From the NCBI GenBank assembly GCA_043228905.1, contig JBHGNT010000014.1, positions 12,400,001 through 12,464,000 on the forward strand: a DNA stretch of 64,000 bases, read 5' to 3'. Made by a program: the position numbers and the translations under genes. Positions within the stretch are counted from its first letter, which is position 1, and each line of letters starts with the position of its first letter. Of the stretch, positions 22,842 to 34,345 are shown one piece after another. The notes under the pieces were generated by a model that saw only the letters and a program-made list of their open reading frames with translations, ran no database searches and had not been told where the DNA came from. The DNA is from Azolla caroliniana (taxonomy: Eukaryota; Polypodiophyta).

Positions 22842-23214
22842 ATTTCCCGCTTTAAATCACCCAACTCTTTACATAGCACAAGTGTAACTATATATCTTAT
22901 GTTTCCCCATTATGTCTTCAAAGTTGATGAGACAATACATGCCAAGAATAAATACAGAAAATATAGTGGGATCTTTGATTGTCATGCCTCTGAGATTTAA
23001 CCCCTAATAAAGCATTTCACTCTACGGCAGCTCACTGTTTTCCTCTTAATCGGTGGTCACGTACAAGTTTGGTAAGCAATATCAGCAACAGCATTTTGAC
23101 ATCCTTTTCTCTCAACAGGAAGCTAAAACTGCCATTTTGGGCTAACCAATACCAGCCAAAAATACATATACATAAATTCACATTAGCACAATTGGAATCT
23201 CTCCATTAAAAATG

Positions 23215-24990
23215 TTAGGGCATCTCAAGTGATTCGTTCCTTATCCTCCAACATTCAACATCGTTGGCTTCCTCGTGCATGCCTGCGGCTGCATATATAT
23301 TTCTCATACAGACATATATTGAGGCATAGTTTCCATTCAATTTCAGTGACTGTTCAAAAGCCCATCTCCCAACCTCCACATTCACCCATTTGCAACAAGC
23401 ACCTAGAAGAGCCCACCAAAGTGGAAGCCTATGAGAAGAAATAGACACCTTCTCGATCAATCCTATCGCTTTGTCAAAACGTCCCACACAACTAAAAAGA
23501 TCAACCATACATGTATAATGTTCTAATGTTGGAGTGAGGTTCCAATGCATGGTGTCCATATCATCAAACACCCTTTGGCCCTCTTCTACTAAACCTTCAT
23601 GACTATGTGCATTCAACAGAGTCAGGAAAGTAATGATATCGGGTGTAATACGCTCTTCTTCCATCATTTTACCCAATAAGTTCAAAACCCTTTTCATCTG
23701 ACCCATTTGGCCATATCCAGCAATCAACGCATTCCACGATACAATATTTTGTACCGGAAGCTCATCGAAAACTTGTTGTGCTTTTCCAAGCATACCGCAT
23801 TTAGCATACATATCTACTATTGCAGTGCCGACCACTATATCTTTCTCTATGATTCCTAGCTTCATTACACGTTCATGTATCTCTTCTCCCATCTCAAGGT
23901 ACCCAATACTAGCACACGCTTTTAGAATGCAAATAAAGGTAACAACATTAGGAGATAGACCTTCATCTTGCATCATTGTGAACAAATTAGTTGCTTCATC
24001 ACAATAGCCATGTTGGACATATCCAGAAATCATTGCATTCCAACACACAACATCTCGTTTTCGAAGCTTTGAAAATACTTGTTCAGCTTTCTTGAGCATA
24101 TTACACTTTGCATACATATCAACCAAAGCATTGCCAACAATAACATTATTTTCTAGCAATTTTTGTCGATTTACCTCAGCGTGTACATATTCTCCCATCT
24201 CGAGCGATCCAGTGGCACTGCAAGCTTTCAAAAGGCAAACTAAGGTTATTGCATTTGGGGGAAAACCCTCTTGTTGCATCTTCTCAAAGCATTTTATAGC
24301 CTTCTCAACGAGACCCTGCTGGGCATAACCAGAAATCAACACATTCCAAGCTACGATATCATGCTTTGGAAGCTTTCCAAACACTTCCTGAGCTTTATTC
24401 ATCATATTACATCTAGCATACATATCCACGATGGAAGTACCAAGCACAATATCCCTTCTTAGAAGTCCTTTCTTTGTGACCTCCACACATATCTCTTCTC
24501 CCAACTCAACAAATCCTTTGCTACCACAAGCTTTCAAAACACAAATATATGTAACTTCATTCGGCGTTACACCTTCGTCCATCATTTGTTTGAAGAGATT
24601 TATTGCTTCATTTCCATGACCTTGTTGGGCGTATCCGGAGATGAGAGCATTCCACGTAACGACATTTCTGAGGGGAAGATTATCGAACAAATCTTGTGCT
24701 TCTGAAAGGGCAAAGCATTTCGTATACATACTGACCAATGCATTGCCCACAATGATGTCTCTCGCGAAGAGTTGTGTGTCATGGAGGAGGATATGGCCAT
24801 GGATTCTTCTGAGTTTGATCAGGTCCCTCTGTTTCCCACAAGATTTGATCAGGTGGAGGAGAGCTTTGGAATCTTTGACGATTTGCCGACCATGAAGATA
24901 AGGATGTTGGTGGTGATCATTATATTGAATGGAGAGGTTCTCAGGGTTGAGAGATGGCACAATCTTGTGAAGCTCTGTTTGCATCATCAT
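23215..24990 (-). CDS. PLS-class pentatricopeptide-repeat protein, E-type
   Basis: An intact 591-codon intronless frame from ATG 24990 to a stop at 23215. After a ~40-residue leader come tandem PPR units of about 31-36 residues in P-L-S order. The hallmark blocks are DIIVGNALVSMYTKC, NVVTWNALISGYAQQG and TPNEVTYICVLKAC, and the ~101-residue triplet recurs four to five times. The C-terminus (LEHYTCMVDLFSCVGRFDKA, LWWALLGACC, YVCMRNIYAAAGMHEEA) is an E motif with at most part of E+. There is no DYW deaminase domain. Such proteins bind single-stranded RNA in chloroplasts or mitochondria and usually guide C-to-U editing, recruiting a DYW protein in trans. The leader is not an obvious transit peptide, so the organelle is open. 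The RNA target is not deduced. Confidence 0.9.
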   Translation of the reverse strand: MMMQTELHKIVPSLNPENLSIQYNDHHQHPYLHGRQIVKDSKALLHLIKSCGKQRDLIKLRRIHGHILLHDTQLFARDIIVGNALVSMYTKCFALSEAQDLFDNLPLRNVVTWNALISGYAQQGHGNEAINLFKQMMDEGVTPNEVTYICVLKACGSKGFVELGEEICVEVTKKGLLRRDIVLGTSIVDMYARCNMMNKAQEVFGKLPKHDIVAWNVLISGYAQQGLVEKAIKCFEKMQQEGFPPNAITLVCLLKACSATGSLEMGEYVHAEVNRQKLLENNVIVGNALVDMYAKCNMLKKAEQVFSKLRKRDVVCWNAMISGYVQHGYCDEATNLFTMMQDEGLSPNVVTFICILKACASIGYLEMGEEIHERVMKLGIIEKDIVVGTAIVDMYAKCGMLGKAQQVFDELPVQNIVSWNALIAGYGQMGQMKRVLNLLGKMMEEERITPDIITFLTLLNAHSHEGLVEEGQRVFDDMDTMHWNLTPTLEHYTCMVDLFSCVGRFDKAIGLIEKVSISSHRLPLWWALLGACCKWVNVEVGRWAFEQSLKLNGNYASIYVCMRNIYAAAGMHEEANDVECWRIRNESLEMP

Positions 24991-25002
24991 GGCTTACGAT
25001 CA

Positions 25003-25070
25003 ATCTCTCTCTCTCTCAATTTGGCCTTAGAAGACGTTAATATATCTTTCTTTCTCTCTCTCTCTCTCTC
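25003..25070 (+). mobile_element. LINE 3'-tail fragment in a TC tract (LINE-E)
   Basis: About 28 bp (25018-25045, TTTGGCCTTAGAAGACG...) of the LINE 3' end, with TC repeats on both sides. It is identical over that core to the tail at 35418-35450. It lies 13-80 bp upstream of the PPR start codon, in its likely 5' leader. Confidence 0.7.
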
Positions 25071-26160
25071 TGTATGTGTGTAACCCCGGCCCAAAACTAC
25101 GAAAAGAGCTGTTTTGTATATTACCAGAAATACCCCTTGGTTTTCAAAATCCCCCAAAATACCCCTCGAATTTTGAAACCTTCAGTTTGCTCAGGCATTA
25201 GGGGGGGGGGGGGGGGGGTGTAATTCATATCATTACCAATTTACCATTATGATTCTCGTATGTGTGTGTGTGTATGTTACTTTGTGGAGCTTAGTAGCTT
25301 TTAATTAACATCTAATTAAGCTTCACTTATCAACCTGCTAATTGCTCGCCAATGCAAGCCCACAAGCCTTTACCAAAGAACCTCATTTGTTGTTCCTCCG
25401 AGCCTAATTAAATGAGCTATTGCAGTAAACTTTGAATATTTGTGTGGTCTATTCCTTCACCAGATTTGAGTAAACATCGAACATTGACCAAAACTTCCAA
25501 AGCAACAATTTATATGAGGGTAAAAAAGAAGCAAATTAAGCCCTCGATCGAAATGTTCCTAAATTTTAACATTTCTTGTGAAGATTATATGTCAAAGGAA
25601 AATATAGACTAACTTGAGGAGGGAAATATGATGTGTGTAAATGTTTGACCTTCCATCACTTGAGCGGGGCCTCATGTTCGATTCACACTTGCATAAATAT
25701 TTGTGACAGAAATGATTGGGGCGAGGACTATGTTGGGTGTGATAATGACCCATTTCATGGTGTCAATGAGTGTGAGACTAACAAGAACAATGCAACATAC
25801 ATTAAGTATGGGAGTGACAAACTCTATTTGGATTGAAGAGCTTGATAGCTTCCCAATACAAGGAGCCTCGTTCCATACATATATATGCACGCACACATTG
25901 TATTTAGAATACATGTCTCGAGTCACACTCTTGTGTGGAATGTATGTACATGTACTACTTTCTTGAGCTAAGCAAGCAAGCTATTAATCGATGAATACTG
26001 GTTTGGCTAATGAGGAGATGCAGAAAGCTAATTGTTACGAGTAATTCGCGATTACAAGGTGGGTGGTTTGATCAATTGGGCCGTCAACGACCACAAACAT
26101 TAAGCAACCTAATAATCATATATATATATATATAATTATATTTACATACACAACAATCCA
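25071..26160. other. Intergenic DNA upstream of the PPR and ATG8 genes
   Basis: Contains an 18-nt poly-G (25201-25218) and a TG run (25260-25272). Several overlapping short frames at 25630-25970 have no domain. The shared upstream regions of the divergent PPR and ATG8 genes must lie here. Confidence 0.55.
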
Positions 26161-26198
26161 TCAAACGAACAAACAAAATATTAAATAATCAAGTAAAT

Positions 26199-26256
<58 letters not shown>

Positions 26257-26430
26257 ACAAGTACATACATAGGTAAATAGATATACAATAAAATAGGTGA
26301 AGAAATAAATAAACAAGTAAATAAACAAGTAAATAAACAACAGACAAACAACCAACCAAATAAATAATTAATTAAGTAAACAAGAAGATAAAGAAAGCAA
26401 GCAAGAAATAAATAAGTAAATAAAAAAAGC
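26161..26430. repeat. (TAAA)n-type microsatellite
   Basis: Long AAAT/AAAC-rich run, with a pure AAAT core near 26200-26258, directly upstream of the presumed ATG8 leader exon. The Tyr/Leu/Ile/Phe frames read from it are artefacts. Confidence 0.9.
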
Positions 26431-26461
26431 AAATTAGTAAGTACAGATATCCTAGATAAAC

Positions 26462-26540
26462 TTCCATCGCCAGGGAACCCTAATTTCTCACTCTGCATCA
26501 GAAAACCCTAATTTTTCCACAGAAGATAATCGTCCATCAG
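26462..26540 (+). other. Presumed 5' UTR exon of ATG8
   Basis: Contains two AACCCTAATTT motifs common at plant transcription starts and ends CCATCAG|GTTTTTG, a plausible donor. If used, it is joined to an acceptor upstream of the ATG at 29197, making an intron of over 2 kb. This is inference from position and sequence type only. Confidence 0.45.
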
Positions 26541-26546
26541 GTTTTT

Positions 26547-26605
26547 GTTCTCTCTCCCTCCCTCCCTCCCTCCCTCCCTCCCTCGCTCTCTCTTCCCCCT
26601 CGTAT
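26547..26605. repeat. (CTCC)n pyrimidine tract
   Basis: CT/CCCT run directly after the presumed donor, in the ATG8 leader intron. Confidence 0.85.
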
Positions 26606-26789
26606 TATTCTTTCGTTTGATACACTTTGTTTTTTCATAAAACGTGTCTTGTACTGTGTCTGTAGCTATGTGTATCCGTGCACGTGTGTTTCTGTGTTGG
26701 ATATATAAAGAGAATTTCCTACAGTACGAATAACCAGAGGGAAATACAGTATAACAGGACTTGCGCCATTGCTTTGCAGCATTCTAAAA

Positions 26790-27890
26790 GAAAACCATGA
26801 ATCCGAATGGTAAATAAAACAAGAGAAACTGAATCTATGAAACGAATAATGAAAGACAGTATAATTGAACTTGTGTTATCGTTAGAAAGTTATAAGGATT
26901 CAGAAATCAAAGGTTCAATTGGAAGGATCGATAGAAGAGTAAAAAATCAAATTAAAAGAAAATTGAAGAAATTTTCTCAATATATATCATGAAAAGAATG
27001 GTATAATGAAGTCATGTTGTCACTTTGCGTAATTGAAAGAAAATTCTCTATATACATCATGAAGAGAATGGTATAATGAAGTCATCTTGTCACTTCGTTA
27101 AAAATAAGAAAGCGCTTCACTGGAAGTATAAATAGTAGGAATTTGATTGTAGGATTTGTATTATCATGTGCTAGATTCTAAAGAAATAAGAAATATTCAT
27201 GGAGAAGGATAGATAGCACAATGAATCCGATGAGAAAAAGATGACAAATAAAGAAATTTCTGATGTAAGATAAACAGAACAGCCTAGAACTTGTGTTGCC
27301 ACTTTGCAAGCTGCTAAAAGAAACAAAGGTCGACCATGAAGGATGGATATAAAAATGAATCTGATGAAAGACAATTGAAGATTCTTATGAACAACAATAT
27401 TGAACGTGTGAAATATAGATAGAAGAATGAATCTTATGAAAGAAACATTTTAGAAATTTGCAATGATTTGAATCATGAAGAGTACGATATGAATTTGTAT
27501 TACTACTTGCTAAATGCTAAAATAACAGACTCATTGGGAAAGAGAGATAAATAATGAATCTGTACAAGATTTTCTCATCTTGAAAATCACAAAAAGAGAA
27601 GTATCTAGACTGTTCCTTATCACTTGCAAGTTGTGAAGAAAAACTAAGGTTCATCAAGAACGATGATAGATCAATGAATCCGATAAAAAAAAATCAAACC
27701 GAAGGATTTTGCATGCTGTGAATCATGAAGAGAACAGTATTGAGCTTGCACCATCACTTGCAATATGTTAAACTATAACAGAGCTTCATCCTGAAAGATA
27801 AATAGGAGGGTGATAGCTTTCTGAAGAATATGTGCTACAATTTGTGAAGGGAACAATATTGAACTTGAATTATTACTTGAAGTTGTTCCA
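26790..27890. repeat. Degenerate 110-130-bp tandem repeat in the ATG8 leader intron
   Basis: The ordered motifs GAATC(T/C)GATGAAAGA, then ATCATGAAGAGAA, then GAACTTGT.TTATCACTTGCAAG, then TTCATC..GAAAGATAGAT recur about eight times with many indels. No coding content. Confidence 0.6.
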
Positions 27891-28469
27891 ATATGAAACT
27901 TTATATTGTACTGCTCTATACAATTCCCCTCATGCTTCATATTGTCAAATGTGTTATCATATGTGCTTTTTTCTTCTTCTATGTAAAGCTGCTATTATTT
28001 TTATAAATAGCAAGTGACCATACGAAGTCAATCCTGTTTTTGATGACTTGTATCATTAAAATTCTTCATTGGGATTCACTGTTTTCCTCTTCATTACGTT
28101 GCTTACTTTTAAAGTTTTTATTATAGCTAACAAGTCAAGAGAAGAACTTCTCCCTAGAACAATCACATCTGAAGTTTCCTCTAGAAATTTTCAGTTCTAT
28201 TTGTGTTCTAATTAATGCATGAAGATATTGTATTGTCAGGGTTTTTTAGTTGAGCCAGAAAAACCACATGCAATTACATTTAGAACTGGCTTATTCGTAT
28301 TTAATGTCTCTCATTTTTGCCCGGTAAGCATAAGATTATCATGTTTATTAATAATGCTAAAGAAGACTAGAAAATGAAATAAATTGATTTCCTATATACA
28401 ACTAGATGTTGCTCAGTAATTGGAATAATTTAAGAACCCTGGCGAAGAAACTATTTGTAAGATTCTCTG

Positions 28470-29010
28470 AATGATTAATAATCACATGATTATCAATCAA
28501 GATTTTGAATTGTTGAACTTCCAAACCACATTCGGTTTTCACATGTAGAAAATAGTTGTATTCATATTTTTGGGTCTTTATTAATGAACATTCTTGTTTA
28601 GTAAATGATTAATAATCGCATGATTATCCATCAATATTTCTTAATTGTCGAACTTCCAAACCACATTAGGTTTATACATGTAGAAGATAGTTGAAATTCA
28701 TATTTTTGAGTCTTTATTAATGAACATTCTTATTTAGTAAATGATTAATAATCGCATGATTATCCATCAATATTTCTTAATTGTCGAACTTCCAAACCAC
28801 ATTAGGTCTATACATGTAGAAGATAGTTGAAATTCATATTTTTGAGTCTTTATTAATGAACATTCTTGTTTAATAAATGATTAATAATCACATGATTATT
28901 AACCAACATTTCTGAATTGATGAACATCCAAACCACATACGGTCTATACATGTAGAAAATAGTTGAATTCATATTTTCGGTCTTTATTAATTAATAACAT
29001 TCTTGTTTAG
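28470..29010. repeat. Four-copy 135-bp tandem repeat
   Basis: Units begin at 28470, 28604, 28740 and 28876 with AATGATTAATAATC.CATG and contain TTCCAAACCACATTAGGT and TATACATGTAGAA. The middle two are nearly identical, the outer two more diverged, a pattern expected from unequal exchange. It lies 190 bp upstream of the ATG8 start codon. Confidence 0.9.
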
Positions 29011-29196
29011 TGTAATCCTTTGGAGATTGTTTTCAACTCAATAATCTCATGATATTCATAAAATATATAGGAATTATGGATTATTTGAACTGCTAAATAA
29101 GACTAGTTATTTTATGAGATTGTTTTGGTATGCCATCGTTTTCTGACCTAATAATCACAAGATTGTTAATCAGGATTTTTTATTTTTGGTGAAAAG

Positions 29197-30507
29197 ATGG
29201 CTAAAGGTTCTTTCAAGAAGGAGCATGATCTAGGTTTGGTGCAAATGTGTATTTGTTTTATGATTACTGTATGTACATGTTTTTGTTTTGTCTAATGAGC
29301 AACATTTCATTGTGAGCTTTTTGAACCAGAGAAGAGAAAGGCAGAATCTGCACGAATTCGGGAGAAATATTTTGATCGTATCCCTGTAAGTTCTAATCTA
29401 ACTATTATGTTCAGTTCGGGAGAAATATTTTGATTGTATCCCTGTAAGTTCTAACTTAACTATTATGTATGCTCTATCAGCATTTTTACACACAGTATTG
29501 TCAGTTTTGTTGTGTTAATAGTAGTAACTTAGATTATAAAGCTTTTAACCCTTGACACACTAAAAACTTATGTTTCATCTTTCTCTCAAATTAAATCTAA
29601 AGTTTTTTGTGCTAAGTTCTTATGAATTTCTGGCATTTTTAAGATTTTCTGCTCTCCAATTCCTGTAAATTTATGTTATAATCTCGTATAATCACATGTA
29701 GTTCCACTGATTAGTGGAAAACAATTTTTTGAACATTATTTGCATCCACATGGACAAAAGAGACATGATCTTGAACTCCATTCCTTCTGCTACAGGTCAT
29801 AGTTGAGAAAGCTGAAAGAAGTGACATTCCGGATATCGACAAAAAGAAGTAGCTTTACTTTACTCTATTATAAAATCAAAATTTACTTCTTACATATTTA
29901 CCATTGCCTCAGGTTTTTGAAAATTCTGAGAATATCCTGTATTGTTGTAAAGTTTGCATTGTTCAGGGGGTATTAACGTAAATTTTGGAAACTTAGGGGA
30001 TTCCTGTAAATATCTAACAAGTTGTGGATGTTAAATTGTTTTCTCCTGCTTTTTATCTCGCTTAACTATTTCATATTGCCTACTTAATCAGGTACCTTGT
30101 TCCTATTGATCTAACTGTTGGCCAATTTGTATATGTGATCCGTAAACGAATCAAACTTAATGCTGAGAAGGCCATCTTTATCTTTGTTGATAACGTATTG
30201 CCACCCACAGGTATAGATAAAAGTGAATGCTTTATTTTTCTTGATGTGATAGACTTTATAGTTTCCTCAAGTGGTAACATACAGTTTCCTAAAGTAGAAG
30301 CTATAGTGGGGATGTATGTTGTAATCTACATTTCTTTGCTTTGACCTTGACACTAGAGAGAAACTATGTGTTTAATAAATTAATGGTATAATTAGTTTTA
30401 TCCTTGATTTTGCAGCTGCTCTTTTGTCTTCTATATATTCAGAACATAAAGATGAAGATGGTTTCCTATATGTGACATATAGTGGGGAGAACACATTTGG
30501 GTCATGA
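29197..30507 (+). CDS. ATG8: ATG8 ubiquitin-like autophagy protein, five coding exons
   Basis: Exons 29197-29233, 29330-29385, 29796-29848, 30092-30210 and 30416-30507, all with GT/AG borders, give a 118-codon protein. Recognisable blocks are [75 protein letters not shown] and the end YSGENTFGS. Gly117 is followed by a single Ser, so ATG4 must trim one residue before the Gly is conjugated to phosphatidylethanolamine on the autophagosome membrane. The ubiquitin fold and the hydrophobic pockets for AIM/LIM partners are complete in length. Phe27 replaces the usual Pro/Tyr-type residue in EKYxDRIP. Exon 2 is partly duplicated in the following intron. Which ATG8 isoform this is cannot be settled by eye. 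Confidence 0.93.
29357..29472 (+). repeat. 58-bp tandem duplication of exon 2 end and splice donor
   Basis: Copy 1 (29357-29414) holds the last 29 bp of ATG8 exon 2, its GTAAGT donor and intron bases. Copy 2 (29415-29472) repeats them, with the exon part differing by one C-to-T. The copy is preceded by TTCAG, so it has both an acceptor-like and a donor sequence. Use of the second donor adds 58 nt and brings in a stop. Confidence 0.9.
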
Positions 30508-30605
30508 TGAGATGTGAAAAGGATTCAACCTTTTTCCGCAATAATACACTTCTATGTTTTGCTGGTTTTTATTTTGTGAACCTCTGCAATATTCGTGTAC
30601 AAACT

Positions 30606-30710
30606 CGATGTATATGTATATAATATCTTCATCACGCAAGAGGTGTAGGACCAACAAACTGTATGTATATGTACATAATATCTTCATCATGCAATAGGTG
30701 TAGGACCAAC
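30606..30710. repeat. ~54-bp direct duplication in the ATG8 3' region
   Basis: Two copies of a block with TATATGTA.ATAATATCTTC and GGTGTAGGACCAAC, 100-200 bp after the stop codon, probably in the 3' UTR. Confidence 0.8.
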
Positions 30711-31029
30711 TTTGTAAATATATTTAAGGAAAGTAATCATTCTTGATGCACTTTTAGAGTGCATAGTTTTATTTCAAGTACGTTTTCTTGTGAGCCATTC
30801 ATGTTTATCATTCTTTTTTGTAATTGTATGTTTGGCTTATTGTATAAAATTGCTTAGGAGGTTTTGTGCCTTTCCCAAGCTACTTTCCCATTAGTTAGGA
30901 GAGATTATTACAAAAAGACTATACAAGGTGGCTTATACACAAATCAGGGAATCACCCTCCAATTGAGTTCAAGAGTATGAGACTACGTAGATAGCCTTTC
31001 AAACTGACTACTTAAAGTAGATACCTATA

Positions 31030-32655
31030 GCTAAAAACGGTGCCCTTCAGCACTGGCCAGTACAAGTCGAATCCTATTGCCTACAATGGAGGGAGGGTGG
31101 GAGGTGAGTAAGAAACTACCAACATGGGGGTTGGTTTGGGCCGTTTTTGCCTTGCGTGACCATCGGAGTGTTTCGCCATTTTTGCCAGATGCATTAACAA
31201 GCAGTGACCATGTTGTTGGAGTGGCCGCAAACCTCGTCCAATTGCCCTCGTATGCGGTTGATAATCCCAAACAATATATACTTGATTAGTTCCTCCAGGG
31301 AGTGTGCTTTCCATACATACCATAGGGTGAAGCTTGCGATCAACATCCAAATCTCCTGGAACCGAGGGGATGTAGTCTGCAAGCCTCTTTGAAATCGGGT
31401 CTTGACGATTTTACCTCTCATGCATTCATAACACCAATTGTCTACATTGAAGGCATCTGTCCAGCTATCAATCGAGTGATCGATCCAACCGTAGCATTCC
31501 ATGATGCTGTTCCTTCCACCTCATATGCAGCAAGGAGGCGAGCCACTCTATCCCATACCTTTCGAGCTTGAGGGTAGTCCCATAGATAGTGTCTTAGAGT
31601 CTCAATAGGTGAAGAGAAAAGTGGGCAAACTATTGGGCTGCCATGTTTACATAGCTATTCTTCAACGAAGACCACATTATGGCCGATTTGCCACCAAAAG
31701 CGCTTGAACTTTTTAGGCATGTGGATACGCCAGAGACCCTTCCAAAAGGTATTGAACACCTCGTCAGGGATGCCCAATGTCTGCTAGCCATTGCGTAGGG
31801 GACTGTCTAATTGCAACTGTAAAGTTCGACCGAATTTGTGTTGTATTTGAAGAAGTGGCGCAGTCTGCCGTCGTGTCGTGTTTCCACCTAAAATCCCTTG
31901 GGTCCCATTCTAGTTCGACTTGTTTGCAACATAGATTGACAACTTCTAGTGGGGTTCCACCTTAACAACATCCGGGTTTGTCTTCCAGATGTTACCAACC
32001 TATGCCACCACTTGGACTGCGTGCCAAGTGCCCTTGATCTAGCTCTCCCCAAATACTATAACTCCTACATATCTGCTCAAGCCCTTCAACAACTTAACCG
32101 TTCCAACCTCATCAAGAGACCAAACCATGCATCTCCTCTCATCTCCCCCATTGGAACCCTGTCAACTGCCTTTGCTTTCAATCTCCTCATTTTCATAGCT
32201 CCCTTGAGGGGAGGGAGTGGGTCCTCCTGTGCTCTTCCTAGAGCAACCATGCATCTCCAATCGCCTATAGAGTGGAGCCTTGTCTGTGCTAGCTTTTCCC
32301 ATGCTAGGCCCTTAAGCTGCCCTAACATCATGTTGTCACTTCAGTCACTCGTTCGCACTTGAGGATTCCAAAATAATGGTTGTCTAGTCCATTCGATTAG
32401 TGTCTCCGGGGTGTGCTTGACAAATTGTTGTCGCATGTGACCCCATGCTCGCAAGATGTAGTTTGTTACCCTATCCTTTGGCTGACAGACCATCTTGGGT
32501 GGGATGCCGTTCATGCGACACCAATTCAAGGAGTCAGGCCAAGGCCTACCGTACTTGGGCGTCCTTGCTTGCAACTTGTTGCGAAGGAGTACCTTCCAAC
32601 ACTCCTTACCTGGTAGGAGGCACTGAACCACCATTTTGGTTAACAATATTCGACT
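31030..32655 (-). pseudogene. Decayed LINE C-terminal region (different family)
   Basis: Minus-strand pieces in shifting frames typical of the part after RT in plant L1-like elements: WKVLLRNKLQARTPKYGRPW and TLIEWTRQPLFWNPQ (32350-32640), a zinc-binding RT domain with a WWQIGHNVVF stretch and a PLFSSPIETLRHYLWDY-type Cys-depleted module (31560-31720), then VWKAHSLEELI (31270-31320). Many stops. The 3' end and tail were not found. It is unlike the TC-associated LINE group in this window. Confidence 0.65.
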
Positions 32656-32689
32656 CTACATTAAGGGGTCTATGAGTTAGGGATTGACA

Positions 32690-32967
32690 ATGGCTCGGCT
32701 CAAGCCTAAACCGTTTAGCTAAACGGTTATGCCGACTAGCCGACCCTTATGTCGACTGTCCAGTTGGCCCAACTAGTCAGCGTTGTCGTCGACCATCCAG
32801 TCGGTCTTGTCTTCAGACTTCGATTTGGATCATCTACTATCGACTCTCACCATGTCTTCGACTGTCAGCTCTCAGCTCGACCAATCGACGTCTCCTTGTC
32901 TTCAATTGCTGGCTCTTTACTCAGCTGAATAATCGGCTCCTCCCGCAGGAGGGACATATTCCTAACA
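32690..32967 (-). repeat. LTR fragment of the Copia-C type
   Basis: The right end GAGGGACATATTCCTAACA and the upstream GTCGAC/CAGTCGG-rich part match the end of the LTR at 40193-40809. The left part is missing. It abuts directly a plus-strand Copia RT fragment. Confidence 0.65.
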
Positions 32968-34141
32968 CTTAGATGTAAAAACGACCTTCCTCAATGACGC
33001 ACTAGAGGAGGAAATATACATGGGGCAACCGAAATGCTTCATTGCAGCCGACCAAGAGCATCTATTCTGTCGACTCAAGAAGAGTCTTTATGGCCTAAAG
33101 CAGGCACCTTGACAATGGTATAAGAAGTTCGACGATTTTATCCAATCGGTCGGTTTCTCAAAGAGCGATAAAGAACATTGCCTCTTAATGAAAACAACTC
33201 AAGATGGGTCTCCCATATTCCTCATCTTATACGTGGATGACATGCTACTCTCTGACCGCCATGCTGGAGAACTTGCCGATCTTGTCCAGCAACTGTGGTT
33301 GAAGGTCGCAATGAAGGACCTAGGTCCTGCTTGACACATTCTCGGAATGAAGATTAGTAGACTCTGGAATCAACGACAATTGTTTTTGTCTCAAGTTGAC
33401 TACATCAAACGTGCCTTGGAGCGCTCCAACATGCACTCAGTCAAATCTGCTTCGACCCCACTCCCCATTAATCTTCGGTTGTCTCAGCGAGATTGCCCTA
33501 CATCTGGTCCGGAGGGGGAAGATATGAAGTCGATACCGTATGCACCGGCAATCGGCTCCTTGATGTACGCGATGGTTGCGACATGACCTAACATTGCTCA
33601 CGCCATAGTAGTCGTCGGCAAATTCATGCACAACCCAGGTCGATTGCATTTGAATGCAATCAAGGTAGGCACACACGACCTTCGCATCCTCTTTAGTTCG
33701 TACAAGAACCCAGACATAGTCGGTTACACTGACTCGGAATTGTGGACAATCGAAAGTCAACAATCAGATACTGCTTCAAATTCGGCAATGGAGCAATTTC
33801 GTGGAAGTCGAAACTTCAGGAGTGCATGATGCAATGAAAAAGGCTCTATGGCTCGGTCGGTTGACGTGTACGTTTCGACAAGTCAATCCCAATTTGGCTC
33901 CAGTCTACAATGATAGTCAGGGTGCTATGCCTTGTCAAAGAATCCGGTTCATCACAACGCCTCCAAGCATATCGATGTTAGGTATCACTTTGTTCGGGAT
34001 TGTGTAACTTTAGGAAAGCTCGGCCTCAAGAAGATCTCCACGACCGACAACATATCAAATGGGATGACCAAGTGTCTCGCAACTGATCAATTTCGGTCCC
34101 TTCGGAACTATATGGGCTTAAGGAGCATTCAGTTTGATTGA
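32968..34141 (+). pseudogene. Copia RT-RNase H fragment, plus strand
   Basis: Begins inside RT at LDVKTTFLNDALEEEIY and runs through SLYGLKQAP, LILYVDDMLLSD, FLSQVDYIKRALERSN and SIPYAPAIGSLMYAMV. RNase H follows with VYNDSQGAM and SKNPVHHNASKHIDVRYHFV, ending near 34141. Stops occur at about 33110, 33333 and 33584, with frameshifts after 33640. The gag, protease and integrase parts are absent. The 3' untranslated part, a purine tract and an LTR follow in the right order. Confidence 0.8.
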
Positions 34142-34334
34142 GTCAGAAAACAGAGATAGCTTCGACCACTCGCCTGACAGACGAACCGGCTTCTGCACTC
34201 TAACAAGTTGAACTTGGCCTTTTTCCCTCTCAATTTCTATTGATTCGGCCACATGCTTATCTTCTCAAGAATCTCTTTGTATAACATGTACATCCTGTTT
34301 CATATTACAAGTTTCTCCATAGTGTATACGCCCA

Positions 34335-34345
34335 TTACGGGGGAG
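34335..34345 (+). other. Polypurine tract of the plus-strand Copia
   Basis: TACGGGGGAG just before TGTCGAATAAGG, the presumed LTR start. Confidence 0.55.

Noticed and set aside
25633-25966. Overlapping frames on both strands between the PPR gene and the microsatellite
   Set aside because: No recognisable domain, no splice or promoter context, ordinary length by chance.
26161-26498. Minus frames rich in Tyr, Leu, Ile and Phe that look like membrane proteins
   Set aside because: Produced by the (TAAA)n microsatellite.
32700-32735. Palindrome CCGTTTAGCTAAACGG as a transposon end
   Set aside because: No second end or duplication; a short isolated palindrome in decayed DNA.
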